From positions 124,001 to 188,000 of the forward strand of contig NZ_QJKI01000002.1 of the NCBI RefSeq assembly GCF_003201855.1: a stretch of DNA of 64,000 bases. The letters run 5' to 3'. The notes under the pieces are model-generated. The model was given only the letters and a program-made list of their open reading frames with translations. It searched no databases and was not told the origin of the DNA. The translations under genes were made by a program, and so were the position numbers. Source of the DNA: Rivihabitans pingtungensis (GTDB lineage: Bacteria > Pseudomonadota > Gammaproteobacteria > Burkholderiales > Aquaspirillaceae). Positions 36,721 to 45,840 of the stretch are shown here, piece by piece (position 1 is the stretch's first letter; each line of letters begins with the position of its first letter).

Positions 36721-36838
36721 GATTCATCATATGCGATGGGGAATCCGGTATTAGATGGGATGCCTTGCCCACAAGGCAAGAGGCAATGCGTCAGCAGGGC
36801 CATGGCGCACGAATCCTGAACTTTTCTTCAAATCGCAA

Positions 36839-36866
36839 TTGCCACGACAAATGGATGGATTACACT
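36839..36866 (+). promoter_or_regulatory. Probable promoter of the first TauE/SafE gene
   Basis: TTGCCA and TACACT are separated by 16 bp. The -10 lies inside ATGGATTACACTG (36855-36867), a 13-bp stretch repeated exactly at 38637-38649 upstream of the second TauE/SafE gene. Confidence 0.5.
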
Positions 36867-36899
36867 GCCAAGGTGCATAGGCAAAACGAATGAGTGGGT

Positions 36900-37664
36900 A
36901 TGAGCAGTTGGATAGTGGTGTGGCCAGGGATGCTGGCCCTGGGCGCGTTGGTGGGGTTTCTGGGGGGCTTATTGGGCATCGGCGGCGGGATTCTGGCCAT
37001 TCCGGTGCTGGCCTTGTTGTTTGGCATGGATCAGGCCACGGCGCAAGGTACGGCACTGGTGATGATTGCGCCCAATGTGGTGCTGGCGTTCTGGCGTTAT
37101 TCCCAGCATCACCCGATTGCGCTGCGGCGGACGCTGACGCTGGGCGCGGTGTCTATTTTGGTGTCTTATCCTGCCGCGCGGCTGGCGGTGTCGCTGGATC
37201 ATCACACCCTGCGCTGGATTTTCATCGGCTTTTTGCTGTGGCTGGTGGGCTATCTGGGCTGGCAGCTGTACGCCCGTCGCACCAAGGGTGCGCCGGCGCC
37301 GCGCATACTGTCCGAGCGCTGGCTGCCCTTGGTGTCGGTGGTGGCGGGTGCGTTTTCGGGTTTGTTTACCGTCGGTGGCGGCACAATTTCCTCACCGATG
37401 CTGGTGGGCCTGTTTGGCTACCGCCAGGCGGCAGCGCAGGGCCTGGGGCTGTGCATGATTGTGCCCAGCTCACTGGTGGCCATGGGCACCTACACCCACG
37501 CCGGCGTGGTGGATTGGCAACTGGGTATTCCGCTGGCGATTGGCGGGCTGTCCACCATCTCGCGCGGCGTGGCGCTGGCCCAGCGCCTGCCGGATCGTAA
37601 ATTGCGTGGGATTTTTCTGGTGTTCTTGATGATCACCGTGGTGTTGATGCTGCCGAAGGGCTAG
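36900..37664 (+). CDS. TauE/SafE family sulfite/organosulfonate exporter-like permease, copy 1
   Basis: A 254-residue membrane protein with about eight helices and the two symmetrical TauE/SafE repeats. The N-terminal half has GFLGGLLGIGGGILAIPVLALLFGMDQATAQGTAL; the second half has GAFSGLFTVGGGTISSPMLVGLFGYRQAAAQGLGL. Such carriers move sulfite, sulfoacetate or other small anions; the substrate here is unknown. GTG 36894 is an alternative start two codons upstream. It is about as long as, and close in sequence to, the gene at 38684; the two flank a LysR regulator, suggesting tandem duplication. It converges with the LysR gene, only 6 bp apart. Confidence 0.9.
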   Translation: MSSWIVVWPGMLALGALVGFLGGLLGIGGGILAIPVLALLFGMDQATAQGTALVMIAPNVVLAFWRYSQHHPIALRRTLTLGAVSILVSYPAARLAVSLDHHTLRWIFIGFLLWLVGYLGWQLYARRTKGAPAPRILSERWLPLVSVVAGAFSGLFTVGGGTISSPMLVGLFGYRQAAAQGLGLCMIVPSSLVAMGTYTHAGVVDWQLGIPLAIGGLSTISRGVALAQRLPDRKLRGIFLVFLMITVVLMLPKG

Positions 37665-37670
37665 GGGACG

Positions 37671-38579
37671 CTACCACGCCAACCCGTCCCGGTGCGCGGC
37701 AAAGTGCGCCTGCAAAAACGCCACAAACCGGCTGAGCTTGGCCGGCGCTTGCGCACGCTGCGAGTAGACGGCATACACGTCGGCCGGGGCAAAGCGCCAG
37801 TCCGGCAGCACTTCAAGCAACTCGCCCGCGCGCAAATGCGGGGCGATTTCCCAGGTGGAGCGCAGCAAAATGCCGTGGCCGGCCAGCCCCCAGGCCAGCG
37901 CGGTGCTGCCGTCGTTGGTGGACAGCCCGCCAGTGACTTTGACCGTCACCTGCTGGCCGGCGCGGCTGAGCTGCCAGTTGCCATACGCCTGATTGTTTTC
38001 CCGAATGACAATGCATTGATGCCGGCTGAGCGCCTCGGGCCGCTCGGGCGCCGGGTTGCGCGCCAGATAGCTGGGCGCGGCGCACAGCAGCCGGCGATTG
38101 CCGGCCAGCAGGCAGGCGTGGTCGCGGCTGTCGGGCAGGCCGCCCACGCGAATGCCCAGGTCAAAGCCGCTGTCCACCAGGTTCAGCGGCCGGTCGGTCA
38201 GCGTCAGTTGCACGCTGACGCGCGGATGCTGGCGCGAAAACGCCGCCACCGCCGGGGCGATGTGGCGGCGGCCAAAGCCAAACGAGGCATTCACCCGCAA
38301 CAGCCCGCTGACGGTTTGGTGGCGGGCGCTGACGTCGGCTTCCAGCGCTTCCAGCTCGGCCAGCAGCACCTGGCCGCGCTGGGCGTACAGCTCGCCTTCC
38401 TGGGTTAAATGCATGCGTCGGGTGGTGCGCTGCAATAGTCGCATGCCCAGTCGCGCCTCCAGCGCCGCCAGCCGTCGGCTGATCACCGGCGGGGTAACGC
38501 CTTGCTCGCGCGCCAGCGCAGTCAGGCTGCCGGCACGCAGCAGTGCGGCAAAAAACGCCAGGTCTGACCATCCGTCCAT
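37671..38579 (-). CDS. LysR-family transcriptional regulator
   Basis: A 302-residue regulator with an N-terminal winged helix-turn-helix (FFAALLRAGSLTALAREQGVTPPVISRRLAALEARLGMRLLQRTTRRMHLTQEG) and a periplasmic-binding-like effector domain (RVNASFGFGRRHIAPAVAAF, DLGIRVGGLPDS, GILLRSTWEIAPHLRAGELLEVLPDW). It belongs to the common betaproteobacterial group with the RTTR motif. The start at 38579 has GGAGG 6 nt upstream; the frame is open to 38597. It is divergent from the second TauE/SafE gene, so it probably regulates that promoter, and possibly the first copy, which shares a 13-bp motif. Confidence 0.93.
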   Translation of the reverse strand: MDGWSDLAFFAALLRAGSLTALAREQGVTPPVISRRLAALEARLGMRLLQRTTRRMHLTQEGELYAQRGQVLLAELEALEADVSARHQTVSGLLRVNASFGFGRRHIAPAVAAFSRQHPRVSVQLTLTDRPLNLVDSGFDLGIRVGGLPDSRDHACLLAGNRRLLCAAPSYLARNPAPERPEALSRHQCIVIRENNQAYGNWQLSRAGQQVTVKVTGGLSTNDGSTALAWGLAGHGILLRSTWEIAPHLRAGELLEVLPDWRFAPADVYAVYSQRAQAPAKLSRFVAFLQAHFAAHRDGLAW

Positions 38580-38620
38580 TGTTGACCTCCAGCACAATAA
38601 TAGCTTGTCAATAGCGTGGA

Positions 38621-38648
38621 TTATAGCGTTGGGAGAATGGATTACACT
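38621..38648 (+). promoter_or_regulatory. Probable promoter of the second TauE/SafE gene
   Basis: TTATAG and TACACT are separated by 16 bp, and the -10 is embedded in the same ATGGATTACACTG block (38637-38649) as in the first copy. It lies in the divergent region with the LysR gene. Confidence 0.5.
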
Positions 38649-38683
38649 GTCGGCTGCTGAGTTTGCTGAACAAGGATTTTGTC

Positions 38684-39454
38684 ATGATGGCGCATTGGGG
38701 CATGCTGGGGACGGCGCTGGCCATGGCGGGCCTGGGCGCGGCGCTGGGCGGCATTGGCGGCCTGCTGGGCATTGGCGGCGGCCTGTTGGCCATCCCGGTG
38801 CTGGCGCTGTTGTTTGGCATGGAGCAGGCCATGGCGCAGGGTACCGCGCTGGTGATGATTGTGCCGAATGTGCTGCTGGCGTTTTATCGCTATCGCCAAC
38901 ATCACGCCATTTCGCTGCGGCTGGCGCTGGGCCTGGGCGCGCTGGCCATGCTGACTTCGTATCCGGCAGCGCGGCTGGCGGTGACGCTGGATCACCTCAC
39001 CCTGCAATGGGTGTTCATTGCCTTCCTGCTGGGTTTGTGCGGTTATCTGAGCTGGCTGGTGGCGCGCCCGCCGCAGCCTGAGCACGCCCCACGGCTGTTG
39101 TCGCCGCGCTGCTTGCCGCTGGTGGGCGTGGTCAGCGGGGTGTTTTCGGGGTTGTTTACCGTGGGCGGCGGCCTGGTGGCCACGCCGATGCTGGTGCGCG
39201 GCTTTGGCCAGCGGCAGGCGGCGGCGCAGGGCCTGGCGCTGGCCCTGGTGGTGCCGGGGTCTTTGATTGCCTTGACCACCTATGCCCGTGCCGATCAGGT
39301 GAACTGGTCGCTGGGCGCGCCGCTGGCATTGGGCGGCTTGTCCACCATTTCCTGGGGCGTGGCCTGCGCCCGGCGGCTGCCCGAGCGCGTGTTGCGCGCG
39401 GTGTTTGTCGGCTTTTTGCTGGTGACGGCCGGATTGATGTGGCCGCTTTCTTGA
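38684..39454 (+). CDS. TauE/SafE family permease, copy 2
   Basis: A 256-residue paralogue of the protein at 36900. The shared blocks are GGIGGLLGIGGGLLAIPVLALLFGMEQAMAQGTALVMIVPNVLLAF and GVFSGLFTVGGGLVATPMLVRGFGQRQAAAQGLAL, followed by LGGLSTISWGVACARRLPERVLR. ATG 38684 is chosen because AAGGA lies 7 nt upstream; the frame begins at TTG 38663. It is divergent from the LysR gene and 71 bp before a lipoprotein gene. The two copies have diverged in many residues, so the duplication is not recent. Confidence 0.9.
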   Translation: MMAHWGMLGTALAMAGLGAALGGIGGLLGIGGGLLAIPVLALLFGMEQAMAQGTALVMIVPNVLLAFYRYRQHHAISLRLALGLGALAMLTSYPAARLAVTLDHLTLQWVFIAFLLGLCGYLSWLVARPPQPEHAPRLLSPRCLPLVGVVSGVFSGLFTVGGGLVATPMLVRGFGQRQAAAQGLALALVVPGSLIALTTYARADQVNWSLGAPLALGGLSTISWGVACARRLPERVLRAVFVGFLLVTAGLMWPLS

Positions 39455-39525
39455 AGTGGGGTAGCTGGCGCAAATGGCGACACTGCCGTACTGTGCGGGC
39501 TGGCACACTTCAGGGAGCGGCTTTC

Positions 39526-40029
39526 ATGGTGTTTCGTACCGGCATACTGCTCATGCTGGCGCTATGGCTGTCGGCCTGCGCCAGTGTCGAGAGCTTTCGC
39601 AAGATGACGCCAGCGCAACGCGCCCGCGAGGTGTGCACCGGCATCGATGCTTACACTCAGTTGGATAGTGACGAGCGCGAGCACGCGCGCAAGGCGGCCG
39701 AGATACGCCAGGTGCTGGATCGCGGTTATCGCCTGCATGAATCCTGCCGCACGGTCGAGGCCAGCAAGGCGCCAGAGATTGTCTGCCCGTCCAGCGCCAG
39801 CCGCAGCGGCGACACGCGGTGCAGCAAAGAGCAAAACGGCAAATACAAGCGCATCTGCCGGGATATTCCGGTGCCGATCGACGGCGCGCTGGAAAAAGAA
39901 AAACTGGCCGAGCACGACGCCCAGGCACGCGCCCGCGCCACCGAAAAAAACCAGCTGTATCAGCGCTGTTACACCCAGGTACTGCCGATGTCTGCTGAAC
40001 AAGCCTATGACTACTACAAGCAGCATTGA
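39526..40029 (+). CDS. Small lipoprotein of unknown function
   Basis: A 167-residue protein with a lipoprotein signal (MVFRTGILLMLALWLSACAS, lipobox LSAC). The mature part is rich in charged residues, has five further cysteines and a long helical stretch EKEKLAEHDAQARARATEKNQLYQRC near the C-terminus. No family was recognised. AGGGAG lies before ATG 39526. Its stop is 3 bp before the start of the acyltransferase gene, so the two are likely co-transcribed. Confidence 0.75.
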   Translation: MVFRTGILLMLALWLSACASVESFRKMTPAQRAREVCTGIDAYTQLDSDEREHARKAAEIRQVLDRGYRLHESCRTVEASKAPEIVCPSSASRSGDTRCSKEQNGKYKRICRDIPVPIDGALEKEKLAEHDAQARARATEKNQLYQRCYTQVLPMSAEQAYDYYKQH

Positions 40030-40032
40030 GCG

Positions 40033-41178
40033 ATGACCGTCACCGTCTCTGCCGTGGGCTGCCTGCATGATATTGCCGCCGCCGACTGGGATGCGCTGGC
40101 TGGCGATTCGCCGTGGCTGTCGCATGCTTTATTGTCCGCGCTGGAAGACAGCGGCGCGGTGGGCGCGCACAGTGGCTGGCGGCCGGCGCATCTGGCGCTA
40201 TGGCGCGACGGCCAATTGCTGGCCGCCGCGCCACGCTACCTGAAAACCCATTCGCGCGGCGAATATGTGTTCGACTGGGCCTGGGCGCGCGCCTACGCCC
40301 AGCATGGTCTGCGCTACTACCCCAAGCAACTGTGCGCGGCGCCGTTTTCGCCGATTCCTGGCCCGCGCTTGCTGGCTGGCGATGCGGCCAGCCGCGCGAC
40401 CTTGGCGCAGGCGCTGGCGGCCGAGCAGGATGGCGTCAGCGGCTGCCATGTGCTGTTTGCCCAACAGGCCGACCGCGCGGCATTGTTGGACGCCGGTTTT
40501 GCCTTGCGGCTGGGCGTGCAGTTTCATTGGTTTAACCAGGGCTGGCCGGACTTTGCCGCTTTTTTGGCGGCGCTGCGCCAGGACAAGCGCAAAAAAATCC
40601 GCCAGGAGCGCAATAAGGTGGCGCGCGCTGGCGTGACTGTGCGCACCTTGGTTGGCCGGGAGATTGGCGAGGCGGATTGGGCGTTTTTTGAGCGCTGCTA
40701 CCGCCACACCTACCACGCCCACGGCGGCGAGCCCTATCTGCCGCTGAGCTTTTTTTTGCAGCTGGGCGAGCGTCTGCCGCAATGCTGTGTGCTGTTCATC
40801 GCCGAGCGCCACGGCGCGCCGATTGCCGCCAGCCTGTGCCTGCGCGACGCCGAGCGTCTGTACGGCCGCTACTGGGGCGCGCTGGAAGAAGTAGACTGCC
40901 TGCACTTTGAACTGTGTTACTACGTCGGCATCGAATACGCGCTGGCCGAGCGGCTGGCGGTGTTTGAGGGCGGCGCCCAGGGCGAACACAAGCTGGCGCG
41001 CGGCTTCACCCCGGTGGAAACCTGCTCGCTGCACCGCTTGCAGTCGCCGATGTTTCAGCAGGCAGTCAGCCGCTGGCTGGCGGAAGAAGCCCAGGCCGTG
41101 CGCGGCTGGATTGACGAGCAAAGCGCTGCCGGGCCGTTTAAGAGCCGCTCACAAAACCCGCCTGGCCTTGTGGTGTGA
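40033..41178 (+). CDS. GNAT-like N-acyltransferase (COG3146/DUF482 type)
   Basis: A 381-residue cytoplasmic protein of the family often called peptidogalycan biosynthesis/GNAT N-acetyltransferase: DWDALAGDSPWLSHALLSALEDSGAVG, YVFDWAWARAYAQHGLRYYPKQLCAAPFSPIPGPRLL, RQDKRKKIRQERNKV, FERCYRHTYHAHGGEPYLPLSFF, RYWGALEEVDCLHFELCYYVGIEYA and EGGAQGEHKLARGFTPVETCSLH. FemAB-like folds of this type transfer acyl groups; the substrate is unknown. The last 13 codons, including the stop, lie inside palindromic repeat copy C, so the C-terminus SRSQNPPGLVV is contributed by the repeat. Confidence 0.85.
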   Translation: MTVTVSAVGCLHDIAAADWDALAGDSPWLSHALLSALEDSGAVGAHSGWRPAHLALWRDGQLLAAAPRYLKTHSRGEYVFDWAWARAYAQHGLRYYPKQLCAAPFSPIPGPRLLAGDAASRATLAQALAAEQDGVSGCHVLFAQQADRAALLDAGFALRLGVQFHWFNQGWPDFAAFLAALRQDKRKKIRQERNKVARAGVTVRTLVGREIGEADWAFFERCYRHTYHAHGGEPYLPLSFFLQLGERLPQCCVLFIAERHGAPIAASLCLRDAERLYGRYWGALEEVDCLHFELCYYVGIEYALAERLAVFEGGAQGEHKLARGFTPVETCSLHRLQSPMFQQAVSRWLAEEAQAVRGWIDEQSAAGPFKSRSQNPPGLVV

Positions 41179-41254
41179 CCTTGCCGTACTGCTTGTACTG
41201 TCTGCGGTCACACGCCTAGCCAGGATCGCTGCGCTGGGTTTTGTGAGCGACTCT
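41141..41254. repeat. Palindromic dispersed repeat, copy C (114 bp)
   Basis: AGAGCCGCTCACAAAACCC on the left is matched on the right by GGGTTTTGTGAGCGACTCT, with a two-base change in the outer arm. The inner arms GTGTGACC/GGTCACAC are intact. It overlaps the 3' end of the acyltransferase gene and supplies its stop codon. Confidence 0.9.
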
Positions 41255-41287
41255 TTAAGCGGTGCCCTCGCAGAATAGCGCAGGGGC

Positions 41288-41316
41288 TTGCGTACAGAAA
41301 AAACCCTGGCTATAAT
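41288..41316 (+). promoter_or_regulatory. Sigma-70 promoter of tRNA-Ser
   Basis: TTGCGT (41288-41293) and TATAAT (41311-41316) are separated by 17 bp, and the mature tRNA begins 17 bp after the -10. Confidence 0.85.
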
Positions 41317-41332
41317 GCGCAGCTCTTGTCCC

Positions 41333-41423
41333 GGAGAGGTGGATGAGTGGTTTAAGTCGCACGCCTGGAAAGCGTGTATAGGTTAATAGCCTATCGGGGG
41401 TTCGAATCCCCCCCTCTCCGCCA
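41333..41423 (+). tRNA. tRNA-Ser (anticodon GGA)
   Basis: This is a 91-nt class II tRNA with encoded CCA. The acceptor arms GGAGAGG and CCTCTCC pair in full, followed by discriminator G and CCA. The anticodon loop CTGGAAA shows GGA, reading UCC/UCU. The long variable arm (AGGTTAATAGCCT) is as expected for serine, and the T loop is GGTTCGAATCC. It has its own promoter and terminator. Apart from this tRNA, repeat copy C and the promoters, the 41179-41570 gap is empty. Confidence 0.98.
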
Positions 41424-41436
41424 GAATTTGGCGAAA

Positions 41437-41472
41437 AAGCCCGTTGAGCAATCAACGGGCTTTTTGTTTTTC
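41437..41472 (+). terminator. Rho-independent terminator of tRNA-Ser
   Basis: AAGCCCGTTGA/TCAACGGGCTT with a 4-nt loop, followed by TTTGTTTTT. Confidence 0.93.
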
Positions 41473-41570
41473 GCGCCCTCAGCATCGCGGCCTTTTGCCG
41501 CGCATCAAACCGCATTTCCCGGCAATCTGGCTATAATAAGCGCCCTTTTTCTCATTCTCAGGCCGCCGCC

Positions 41571-42416
41571 GTGTCCGACCGTCTTGCCGTATTGCCCCAA
41601 TACCTGTTGCCCAAGCAGGCGCTGACTGCGCTGGCCGGCAAAGTGGCCCAAGCCCAGGCCGGCGGCCTGACCACGCAGCTGATCCGCTGGTTTGTGCAGC
41701 GCTATCAGGTGGACATGCACGAGGCGGCCAACCCGGACATCGCCAGCTACCCCAGCTTTAATGCGTTTTTTACCCGCCCGCTTAAAGCCGGCGCGCGGCC
41801 GCTGGCGCAAACGGCCTTGGTCTGTCCGGTGGATGGCGCCATCAGCCAGTGTGGGCCGATTGCCGGCGAGCAGATTTTTCAGGCCAAGGGCCATCACTAC
41901 AGCGCCACCGCGCTGGTGGGCGGCGATGCGGCGCTGGCGGCGCAGTTTCAGGATGGCGCGTTTGCCACGCTCTACCTCAGCCCGCGCGATTATCACCGCA
42001 TCCACATGCCGTGCGCTGGCCGGCTGACGCGGATGATCTACGTGCCCGGCGCGCTGTTTTCGGTGAACCCGACCACCGCGCGCGGCGTGCCCGGCCTGTT
42101 TGCCCGCAATGAGCGGGTGGTGTGCGTGTTTGAATCAGACGACGGTCCGTTTGTGCTGACCCTGGTCGGCGCCACCATTGTCGGCAGCATGGCCACCACC
42201 TGGCATGGCGTGATCAACCCGCCGCGTCCGGGCCTTGTGCGCGAATGGCGCTACGACGGCGCCGATGCGCCGCAGCTGGCCAAGGGCGAGGAAATGGGCC
42301 GCTTTCTGCTGGGCTCCACCGTGGTGATGCTGTTCCCCAAGGGCATGCTGGATTTCAACCCGGATTGGGTTCCGGCACGGCCGGTGCGGATGGGGGAGGC
42401 GATGAGCGCGCGCTGA
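41571..42416 (+). CDS. psd: Phosphatidylserine decarboxylase proenzyme
   Basis: A 281-residue inner-membrane-associated enzyme that converts phosphatidylserine to phosphatidylethanolamine. It self-cleaves at the LGST motif (GRFLLGSTVV, Ser near residue 249) to form the pyruvoyl group of the alpha chain. Other conserved parts are FNAFFTRPLK, PVDGAISQCG, LYLSPRDYHRIHMPCAG and FSVNPTTARGVPGLFARNERVV. Length matches E. coli Psd-type enzymes. GTG 41571 is the only start fitting the family. A TATAAT at 41532-41537, in the same GGCTATAAT context as the tRNA promoter, is its likely -10. Confidence 0.96.
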   Translation: MSDRLAVLPQYLLPKQALTALAGKVAQAQAGGLTTQLIRWFVQRYQVDMHEAANPDIASYPSFNAFFTRPLKAGARPLAQTALVCPVDGAISQCGPIAGEQIFQAKGHHYSATALVGGDAALAAQFQDGAFATLYLSPRDYHRIHMPCAGRLTRMIYVPGALFSVNPTTARGVPGLFARNERVVCVFESDDGPFVLTLVGATIVGSMATTWHGVINPPRPGLVREWRYDGADAPQLAKGEEMGRFLLGSTVVMLFPKGMLDFNPDWVPARPVRMGEAMSAR

Positions 42417-42420
42417 GCGT

Positions 42421-42530
42421 AGCGCCGCTGACAAAACCCTCCTGGCGTTGTGGTGTGACCTTGCCGTACGTGTTGCACTGTCTGCACACGCTTAGCCAGG
42501 ACCGCTTTGCTGGATTTTGTGAGCGACGCT
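42421..42530. repeat. Palindromic dispersed repeat, copy D (110 bp)
   Basis: The left arm AGCGCCGCTGACAAAACC and right arm GATTTTGTGAGCGACGCT still pair over most of their length. A short deletion in the right inner arm (TCTGCACACGC where the other copies have TCTGCGGTCACACGC) makes it the most worn of the full copies. It lies directly after psd. Confidence 0.85.
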
Positions 42531-42548
42531 TATCAAATCAGGCGAATC

Positions 42549-42593
42549 AAAAAATCTGCCCCCGCGCCAGAACACTGGCCGGGGGCAAATTTT
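42549..42593. terminator. Bidirectional terminator between psd and serS
   Basis: TGCCCCCG (42557-42564) pairs with CGGGGGCA (42580-42587), with inner CGCCAG/CTGGCC adding stability. There is a T run on both strands (TTTTTT on minus, ATTTTT on plus). Confidence 0.88.
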
Positions 42594-42638
42594 TGATGCA
42601 CGGCGTGACCGAGCATCGCCCGCCATGCGCCGTTCCGA

Positions 42639-44650
<2,012 letters not shown>

Positions 44651-44683
44651 ACTGGTCATCCGTTCGATTTTACGGTAAAAAAA

Positions 44684-44695
44684 GAACGACCGTTC
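44684..44695. promoter_or_regulatory. Putative TetR operator
   Basis: A perfect inverted repeat, GAACG-AC-CGTTC, extended by AA and GT, lies midway between the divergent TetR and thioesterase start codons. A second CGTTCG half-site lies at 44661-44666. Confidence 0.6.
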
Positions 44696-44717
44696 GTGCT
44701 TTTTTATTGGAGGAATC

Positions 44718-45179
44718 ATGTCCCCGGCTATTTTCACCCAAACCGTCGAGGTGCGCTGGTCTGATCTGGACGCCAACCAGCACATGCGCCACAGCGCCTA
44801 TGCTGACTTATGCACCCACGCCCGGCTGGGCTGGCTGGCGCAATCCGGCTTTGCCGGTGGCGAATTCGCCCGCCTGGGCCTGGGGCCGGTGCTGTTTCAG
44901 GAAAGCACCGAGTATTTTCGTGAAGTGCATCTGGGCGAAGTGCTGACCATCGACATTCGCCTGGAGGCTGCCAGCCCGGACTATGGCCGCTGGAAGCTGC
45001 GCCAGGATATGCACAAGGCCGACGGCCGTCTGGCCGCCACCCATCGCGTGGCGGGCGCCTGGCTGGATTTGGCCACCCGCAAACTCATTGCGCCGCCTGC
45101 CGTGTTGGCTGAGATTTTTGCCGCGCTGACACAGGTGGATTTCACCCCGCTGCCGCAACCGCAATACCGCAGCGCCTGA
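44718..45179 (+). CDS. Acyl-CoA thioesterase, hot-dog (4HBT/YbgC-like) fold
   Basis: A 153-residue single hot-dog protein. The N-terminal VEVRWSDLDANQHMRHSAYADLC carries the D-x-N-x-H catalytic pattern of 4-hydroxybenzoyl-CoA thioesterase-like enzymes, followed by ESTEYFREVHLGEVLTIDIRL. It should hydrolyse acyl-CoA or acyl-ACP thioesters; chain-length preference is unknown. GGAGGA lies before ATG 44718. It is divergent from, and probably controlled by, the TetR gene. Confidence 0.9.
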   Translation: MSPAIFTQTVEVRWSDLDANQHMRHSAYADLCTHARLGWLAQSGFAGGEFARLGLGPVLFQESTEYFREVHLGEVLTIDIRLEAASPDYGRWKLRQDMHKADGRLAATHRVAGAWLDLATRKLIAPPAVLAEIFAALTQVDFTPLPQPQYRSA

Positions 45180-45247
45180 ATCGGACGCCTGAGCAAGCCG
45201 GCCTATCGCCTTGCTGCATTTACACTAAAAACACTGGAGACAACACT

Positions 45248-45610
45248 ATGTGGATGACAATCGCCACCGCCTTGACCGCCTTGATTGCCGTGCTGCACGG
45301 CTATTTTATGTGGCTGGAAATGTGTGGATGGACGCGCCCGGCAGGCCGGCGCGCATTTGGGCTGACCATTGAGTTTGCTGAACAAACCCGCCGGCTGGCT
45401 GCCAATCAGGGGCTGTACAACGGGTTTTTGGCAGCGGGGCTGGCGTGGTCGCTGTGGCCGGGCAGCCCGGCGGAATTGCCGTGGTTTTTTCTGGCTTGCG
45501 TGCTGGTGGCGGGTGTGTATGGGGGTTACAGCGTCAGCCGCAAGATTTTCTGGATTCAGGGCGCGCCAGCCACATTGGCGCTGGTTGCGCTGGCCCTGGC
45601 GCGAACCTGA
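45248..45610 (+). CDS. DUF1304 family small membrane protein
   Basis: A 120-residue protein with four predicted membrane helices. DUF1304 features: ALIAVLHGYFMWLEMCGW at the N-terminus, F-G-L near residue 38, NQGLYNGFLAAGLAW in the second helix and VLVAGVYGGYSVSRKIFWIQGAPATLALVAL at the end. Function is unknown; members are often found with regulators or transport genes. CTGGAGA lies 12 nt before ATG 45248. A hairpin terminator follows at 45648. Confidence 0.9.
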   Translation: MWMTIATALTALIAVLHGYFMWLEMCGWTRPAGRRAFGLTIEFAEQTRRLAANQGLYNGFLAAGLAWSLWPGSPAELPWFFLACVLVAGVYGGYSVSRKIFWIQGAPATLALVALALART

Positions 45611-45647
45611 GGACATCAAGCAAGATTCATTGCACTGCAACATCCGG

Positions 45648-45680
45648 CCACTGGCAGGCCTAGCCCGCCAGTGGTATATT
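45648..45680 (+). terminator. Probable terminator after the DUF1304 gene
   Basis: CCACTGGC/GCCAGTGG with an 11-nt loop, followed by TATATT. The same TATATT (45675-45680) could be the -10 of a promoter for the mgtE leader. Confidence 0.55.
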
Positions 45681-45696
45681 TACGCCTTCCGTTGAA

Positions 45697-45777
45697 ATGC
45701 TCGGGCTTCGCCCAGTTACGACCATGGACTTACCCAGTTACCGCTTACTGAACGCCATAACAGCACTTCCCCGCTGA
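45697..45777 (+). CDS. Candidate leader peptide upstream of mgtE
   Basis: A 26-codon frame from ATG 45697 to TGA 45775-45777, with an internal in-frame ATG at 45724 giving a 17-residue form, MDLPSYRLLNAITALPR. It ends 63 bp before mgtE. The region after its stop is rich in C and poor in G (CCGCCCGCCTCACCGCATTC), the kind of sequence favoured by Rho. Short proline-containing leader peptides control Mg2+ transporter genes in enterics (mgtL of mgtA). No good ribosome-binding site is visible before either ATG, so this remains a candidate. Confidence 0.35.
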   Translation: MLGLRPVTTMDLPSYRLLNAITALPR

Positions 45778-45840
45778 CCGCCCGCCTCACCGCATTCTCA
45801 CCATGCCCGTGACGCCAAGGGCCGGGGAGAGGATGCGCGC

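Noticed and set aside
45680..45840. M-box or other known riboswitch before mgtE
   Set aside because: No conserved core of the Mg2+ (ykoK) or Mn2+ (yybP-ykoY) riboswitches was recognised; a leader-peptide hypothesis fits the visible features better.
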